Source: CAYMPW01 sp964558505
Lineage (GTDB): Archaea; Thermoplasmatota; Thermoplasmata; Methanomassiliicoccales; Methanomethylophilaceae
Reading direction: 5' to 3'
Assembly: GCA_964558505.1 (NCBI GenBank)
Contig: CAZLEI010000028.1
Coordinates: 1 to 16,595 of the forward strand
Length of the DNA stretch: 16,595 nucleotides
In this document: positions 13,026 to 16,595 of the stretch, piece after piece
Layout: each line of letters starts with the position of its first letter
Numbering within the stretch: the first letter of the stretch is position 1
The notes under the pieces: generated by a model
What the model saw: the letters and a program-made list of their open reading frames with translations, nothing else
The model's database searches: none
Told to the model about the DNA's origin: nothing
Program-made: the position numbers and the translations under genes

Positions 13026-13031
13026 TATATA
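13026..13031 (-). promoter_or_regulatory. TATA box for the C1 peptidase gene
   Basis: TATATA centred about 26 bases before the ATG at 13002, with no ribosome site between, indicating a leaderless message. It lies between the peptidase gene and the end of the channel operon (13066). Confidence 0.6.
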
Positions 13032-13065
13032 TCCGCACATCCGAGATATCGTTATCCATGCGATA

Positions 13066-13524
13066 TCATCGCTGTTCCTTCATCCTGTCCATCCATCCGC
13101 ATATCCCGCAGTCGTCCCCCTCGGTGTCGAGCGACGTCTTGAGGCAGCGGACCTCATCGTCGGGGAGCCCGCCCGCTTTCGCTTCCAGCAGCATCTTCTG
13201 GACTTTGAGCATCAGCTGCTTGTTGCGATGCATGATTGCCCTGTGCTGAAGGATGGAAATGAAGCTGTTGCCTATGGCCGAGGACGCGGCGAGGGCGATG
13301 GTGCAGGCGGCGATCAGGAATATGCCGGTGACCACGTAGTTCCCGGGACCAACCGTCAGGTCCCCGTATCCCACGGTGAAGACGGATGATGCGGTGAAAT
13401 AGAGGGCATCTATGAACGACCATTCCGGTTCCAGCAGCATGAACAGCATCGTGCCGGCCCCTATGACGCAGACGAGGACGGAGGACGACGCGATCAGTAT
13501 CTTCCAATAGGTCGCCGTGTTCAT
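13066..13524 (-). CDS. Two-TM potassium channel subunit, TVGYGD filter
   Basis: A 152-aa pore-loop ion channel. TM1 is about residues 9-31, the pore helix is FIDALYFTASSVF, the selectivity filter TVGYGD is at 50-55, and TM2 is about 61-88. A basic, helical cytoplasmic tail follows (HRAIMHRNKQLMLKVQKM), ending with a CGIC pair (about C139 and C142). No RCK/TrkA domain is fused or adjacent. GGAGGAG at 13533-13540 is 8 bases upstream of the ATG, and the ATG overlaps the stop of the partner channel gene (ATGA). Tetramers need four filters, so this may form homotetramers or mix with the partner. The tail cysteines could allow redox or metal gating; that is speculation. Confidence 0.9.
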   Translation of the reverse strand: MNTATYWKILIASSSVLVCVIGAGTMLFMLLEPEWSFIDALYFTASSVFTVGYGDLTVGPGNYVVTGIFLIAACTIALAASSAIGNSFISILQHRAIMHRNKQLMLKVQKMLLEAKAGGLPDDEVRCLKTSLDTEGDDCGICGWMDRMKEQR

Positions 13525-13973
13525 GTGCTCAGCTCCTCCTCGTCCCTGTCGCGTATCTTCCGGATGGCACAGTCCACGATCCCCGGGTCCACTTCGTTCC
13601 GTTCCGCCCATGCGTAGATGGATTCTATGCGCTTCTCGTTAGCCTCGGCCATGATCTTCTCGATGCGCTTCCTGTTGCTCACGTAGGTCTCGATTATCCA
13701 GGATCCGATTATGCTCACGGCGGCCAGGAATCCGCATATACCAAGGACGATGAACACAGTCGTGAGCACCTTTCCGACATCGGTCAGCGGCGGCACGTCG
13801 CCGTATCCTATGCTGAAGAGCGTCTGCACTGTGAAATAGAAGGATGTGCCGAGAGGCATCTTCTCAACGTACGAGAACAGGAACGTCCCCACGACTATGA
13901 CTGCGGCCATGTACGTTGCGGCTATCCTGAGCTTGAAACTCATCCTCGACGGGCAGTCGTCGAATATGCTCAT
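13521..13973 (-). CDS. Two-TM potassium channel subunit, SIGYGD filter
   Basis: A 150-aa pore-loop channel, first gene of the pair. TM1 is about 17-36, pore helix GTSFYFTVQTLF, filter SIGYGD at 54-59, TM2 about 68-92, then a charged helical tail (SNRKRIEKIMAEANEKRIES) and an acidic end. It differs clearly from its partner outside the pore, so the two are not a recent duplication. The ATG at 13973 is preferred over 13991 because the TATA-like CTTATATG (13993-14000) is centred 24 bases before it, giving a leaderless start; an upstream ATG at 13991 lies almost on that box. The stop overlaps the next ATG, so the two are co-translated. Confidence 0.88.
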   Translation of the reverse strand: MSIFDDCPSRMSFKLRIAATYMAAVIVVGTFLFSYVEKMPLGTSFYFTVQTLFSIGYGDVPPLTDVGKVLTTVFIVLGICGFLAAVSIIGSWIIETYVSNRKRIEKIMAEANEKRIESIYAWAERNEVDPGIVDCAIRKIRDRDEEELST

Positions 13974-13992
13974 GGCGGGGGATGGGGTCATG

Positions 13993-14000
13993 CATATAAG
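13993..14000 (-). promoter_or_regulatory. TATA box for the potassium channel operon
   Basis: Reads CTTATATG on the minus strand, 24 bases before the start chosen for the first channel gene. The plus-strand reading CATATAAG could also serve the divergent methyltransferase gene, which has its own ribosome site at 14091-14095. Confidence 0.5.
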
Positions 14001-14103
14001 CAGTCTCAGGGCGGCGGGACCATCCGGTCAGGGAGACGGCATATCCTATGACCGCATATGCGCCCGTGTGGGCCGGCGGAACGGACGGCGGGAGGCGACG
14101 GCG

Positions 14104-14670
14104 ATGGGGACCTTGGAATACTACGATGCGAACGCGATCGAATACTCGGATGAGACCTTCGGGAACGATACGTCCGATCTGAGGCTCAGGTTCGCCGGGC
14201 ACCTGGCGCCCGGAGCGCGCATAATGGACCTGGGCTGCGGATCCTGCAGGGACACCGTCGCATTCGCGGTCGACGGATACGAGGTGGTGCCCGTTGACGG
14301 TTCCGAGGGATTCGTGCGTTCCGCCATGGAACGTCTGGGGATAAGGGTGCTGAACAAGACATTCGATTCCCTGGACCTCGAGGGGTTCGACGGTGTTTGG
14401 GCGTGCGCTTCGCTCCTCCATGTCCGTTCCGAGGACATGCCGGAGGTCATGGCACGCGTCCGCCGGTCGCTGAACGCCGGCGGAGTGCTCTTCTGCTCCT
14501 TCAAGGAGGGGTCTTTCGAGGGCGAGAGGGACGGAAGATGGTACAACGACCAGACAGCCGAGGGCTTGACGGCCATACTCGGATCATCTGGATTCCGTGT
14601 GCTGGACCTTTGGAGTTCCGTCGATGTCCGCGGTACCGTATGGGTGTGCGCGGTGTCGTCGGCGTCATGA
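14104..14670 (+). CDS. Class I SAM-dependent methyltransferase
   Basis: A 188-aa protein with motif I IMDLGCGSCRDTVAF at about residues 40-54, an acidic residue closing strand 2 (VVPVDGSE), and the post-motif LEGFDGVWACASLLHV typical of one widespread uncharacterised methyltransferase group. The N-terminus (TLEYYDANAIEYS) and the C-terminus (FRVLDLWSSVDVRG) also fit that group. The substrate is unknown. GGAGG at 14091-14095 is 8 bases before the ATG, which decides the start; the frame stays open far upstream, but that part overlaps the channel gene in antisense. A run of six T at 14733-14738 may end the transcript. Confidence 0.88.
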   Translation: MGTLEYYDANAIEYSDETFGNDTSDLRLRFAGHLAPGARIMDLGCGSCRDTVAFAVDGYEVVPVDGSEGFVRSAMERLGIRVLNKTFDSLDLEGFDGVWACASLLHVRSEDMPEVMARVRRSLNAGGVLFCSFKEGSFEGERDGRWYNDQTAEGLTAILGSSGFRVLDLWSSVDVRGTVWVCAVSSAS

Positions 14671-14753
14671 TGTATCCATGGAGATTCGCATGCATCGTCC
14701 GCATTTCATGGTCTTCCGATATGCAGAACGCCGTTTTTTCGAAGATGGATAGT

Positions 14754-14785
14754 AAAAAAAGACGGCAGGGGCATCCCGCCCCTGC
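14754..14785 (-). terminator. Terminator of the adhesin-like gene
   Basis: On the minus strand, stem GCAGGGGC (14778-14785) and GCCCCTGC (14765-14772) with a 5-base loop is followed within 4 bases by seven T (14754-14760). It lies 13 bases after the adhesin stop. The structure matches a classic intrinsic terminator. Confidence 0.8.
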
Positions 14786-14798
14786 TTTATCAGAGGTT

Positions 14799-16595
14799 TC
14801 ACGATCTTCTGCCGAGCATCACCGCCATTGCGCCCAGTATGATTATCGCGGCGCAGGCGCCGCCGATGACCAGGGTACTGGTGCTGATGCCCTGTTGTCC
14901 CGCGTCTTCCGGGACGGCCTCGGAGGTTATGCGCACGACGGAATCGTCCGTCAGTCCGGAGATCGTCCACTGGTACCCGTTCTGCGCCATGACACCGTTG
15001 GATGCGGCGACGGACACGATCCTGTAGCCGTCCCAGGGGGTGACGGTGAACGTCAGGCTCCCGGAGACGACCGTGGACGAGGGGGCGGTTATGGTGTAGC
15101 CTACGCCGCCGTCGGGCAGGGTCACGGTGTGCTTGGATACGGTGTTGCCGCCGTTGCCGCCGGCACCGGGGATGACGATGAAATCGGACGTGTGCGTCGT
15201 AGAGAACGTGACGGAGTTCGCGGTGGTGCGCAGTACCTGCATATTCTCCACGGCAAAGCCGTTCACGATGCATTTAACCGTGCTGTTCGGCCCGGTCGAA
15301 GGCAGAGTTATCTCGATGACCGATCCGGCGGGCAGCGTTATACCCGAGATCGCCACTGTGTACATCGTCCCGCGCTCAGAACCGGTGCTGTTCTTCGAGG
15401 GCGCGGCCAGGACGGTTATCGGCGTTCCCGGCGTCACGGACGTGCCGGGTATGGTTATCGATACATCGGACCCGATGGACACATCGACCTTGGACGGGGC
15501 TGCTCCGGTCACCGTGAGCTGGACTCCCGAGTTATCGCCTGAGGAAATGGATACTGGTGTGCCGGCCGTTCCGGATTTGCTCTCAGTCTTTACGGTCACC
15601 TCGGTGCCTTCGTTCGTGTAATTTTTCAATGGAACGGTACCGCTGTAGATGTTCTTGTTGATGAAAGTTCCGTTTCCTTGGACATCAACAGTCTTATCTT
15701 TGCTGTTGGTGAATGACCCGATGTTCTCGAGCGATCCAGATATGGTCATGGTCCCGTTGTTGACGAAGACATCACGGTTGATGATCTTACAAGACGCATT
15801 GACTGTGATGGTACCATTGTTGGTGACGGTGCCAGTGTTGATGATGGTACCGTTATCGGTCAAAGTGCAACCGTCCGAGATGACGACATTCCCACTGATA
15901 AAATACCGTTCGCCCGATTCCATATTCTGAGCACCTCTAATGGTCATATCGTGCTCGAAAAGGGCCATGGGTACATTGTCTTCAGTTATTGAATAGATGG
16001 CAGATTCATTCATCGTATTGCCGGTGGCGGACAGCCGGCTGATATTCCCTGTCACCTTGATGATGTTCCCGCGGTCGTAATTTTTCTCTGCTTCGTAATC
16101 CTTTCTGAATTCATTGTCTTCGATTTTTATATCGGAACCGGAACCATCGATATGTATCCTGACGGCACGGCCCATTTCCGATCCATCGTTATCCGAGTCC
16201 CAATTGGATACGGAGTTGCGTGTTATCTTCAAAGTGGAACCGGAGGACGGGGCCGTGTAAACTGCCAAGATTCCATTGTGGTATGTATTCTCGATGTTGT
16301 TGTCTGAAATGGTGATGTCGTTGGAACTGCAGTGGATCCCAATACCTATTCCGTCGTCAGTCCCTTCATCAGATACATTGTCGATGGTGTTGCCCGAGAT
16401 GTTCACGGTCCCGGATGCGCTCAGGATGTGTATCGCAGGGACGTTCGTCGTACTCGCACCAAAGTTTTCAGAGATCGATTTGAACGAGTTGTTCTTTATG
16501 TCCACGTCGACGGCCCCTTGCACGAGGAGTCCTTTGGTTTCGAAATGGCATCCTTCCACGCTGAACTTGAAGTCGCTTGCGAGACCCTCTCCGAT
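14799..16595 (-). CDS. Adhesin-like surface protein, beta-helix, C-terminal anchor (N-terminus cut by window)
   Basis: At least 598 residues are visible; the frame is open to the window end (IGEGLASDFKFS before the GTG at 16559), so the N-terminus and probably a signal peptide lie outside. Counting from 16559: residues 1-190 are right-handed parallel beta-helix coils (repeats like NISGNTIDNVS, TISDNNIENTYHNG, KITRNSVSN). Residues about 225-305 are N-G-T-rich repeats (NTGTVTNNGTITV, VNNGTMTISG). Two or three Ig-like or beta-sandwich segments follow. At about 478-550 is a YTITAPSSTVVSGSLTFTVT-type domain seen in surface proteins of this archaeal group. A transmembrane helix at 561-582 ends in GRRS. 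It is probably a cell-surface protein binding a host or a polysaccharide, which is inference. A strong terminator follows. Confidence 0.9.
   Translation of the reverse strand: MGEGLASDFKFSVEGCHFETKGLLVQGAVDVDIKNNSFKSISENFGASTTNVPAIHILSASGTVNISGNTIDNVSDEGTDDGIGIGIHCSSNDITISDNNIENTYHNGILAVYTAPSSGSTLKITRNSVSNWDSDNDGSEMGRAVRIHIDGSGSDIKIEDNEFRKDYEAEKNYDRGNIIKVTGNISRLSATGNTMNESAIYSITEDNVPMALFEHDMTIRGAQNMESGERYFISGNVVISDGCTLTDNGTIINTGTVTNNGTITVNASCKIINRDVFVNNGTMTISGSLENIGSFTNSKDKTVDVQGNGTFINKNIYSGTVPLKNYTNEGTEVTVKTESKSGTAGTPVSISSGDNSGVQLTVTGAAPSKVDVSIGSDVSITIPGTSVTPGTPITVLAAPSKNSTGSERGTMYTVAISGITLPAGSVIEITLPSTGPNSTVKCIVNGFAVENMQVLRTTANSVTFSTTHTSDFIVIPGAGGNGGNTVSKHTVTLPDGGVGYTITAPSSTVVSGSLTFTVTPWDGYRIVSVAASNGVMAQNGYQWTISGLTDDSVVRITSEAVPEDAGQQGISTSTLVIGGACAAIIILGAMAVMLGRRS

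Noticed and set aside
13003..13059. Longer N-terminus for the C1 peptidase
   Set aside because: It would place charged residues before the signal peptide and start upstream of the TATA box at 13026-13031.
13846..14103. Upstream extension of the second methyltransferase
   Set aside because: It runs antisense through the channel gene. The ATG at 14104 has GGAGG 8 bases upstream and matches the family's N-terminus.
14397..15542. Long plus-strand open frame of 381 codons
   Set aside because: It is out of frame with the methyltransferase and antisense to the adhesin gene, and its composition (rich in R, G, H, D) is typical of a shadow frame. Both true genes have clear domains and signals.

Overview
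The window reads as a piece of chromosome from an archaeon, most likely a host-associated methanogen of the order Methanomassiliicoccales. Three things point there. (1) Promoters are archaeal: TATA boxes lie 24-27 bases before several start codons, giving leaderless messages, while other genes use strong GGAGG ribosome sites. (2) Of 21 reading frames I accept, about 19 stop at TGA, 2 at TAA and none at TAG; that order uses UAG for pyrrolysine and avoids it as a stop. (3) The gene set fits: a long adhesin-like beta-helix surface protein, a secreted papain-family peptidase, a tandem CDGSH protein and a YaaH-type transporter. The taxonomic call is inference; no marker gene is present.

Layout. 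1-1830: catalase (5' end cut by the window) translationally coupled to a DUF454 membrane protein. 1964-2464 (-): YaaH/GPR1/FUN34 transporter. 2818-3465: double CDGSH iron-sulfur protein, then a 32-aa membrane peptide. 3792-4361: SAP plus DUF6434 protein. 4362-5488: a strongly AT-rich island of about 1.1 kb with almost no coding potential. It carries a dispersed family of about 27-bp repeats and one very GC-rich hairpin. 5489-7040: MazG-like pyrophosphohydrolase (-) and sugar O-acetyltransferase (+) diverging from one short promoter region, then a methyltransferase (-) abutting the acetyltransferase tail to tail. 7344-7421: tRNA-Ala(CGC).

7422-9700 is an accessory zone downstream of the tRNA. 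It holds a cassette of very small genes overlapping stop-to-start, several apparently broken by one-base deletions at homopolymers, a Cys-rich mini-protein and a 141-aa unknown. 9954-11225: a stand-alone condensation-type (HxxxDG) acyltransferase. It is preceded by a run of inverted repeats and followed by one very long hairpin.

11494-16595 is a cell-surface block: secreted C1 peptidase with a C-terminal anchor (-), an operon of two different 2-TM potassium channel subunits (-), a class I methyltransferase (+), and the C-terminal part of a membrane-anchored adhesin-like beta-helix protein (-, cut by the window end) with a clear terminator.

The best candidates for something undescribed are the AT-rich repeat island (3743-5480), the mini-gene cassette after tRNA-Ala (7734-8974), the structured intergenic DNA at 9720-9844 and 11290-11349, and the paired channel subunits. 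No CRISPR array, transposase or integrase is visible.
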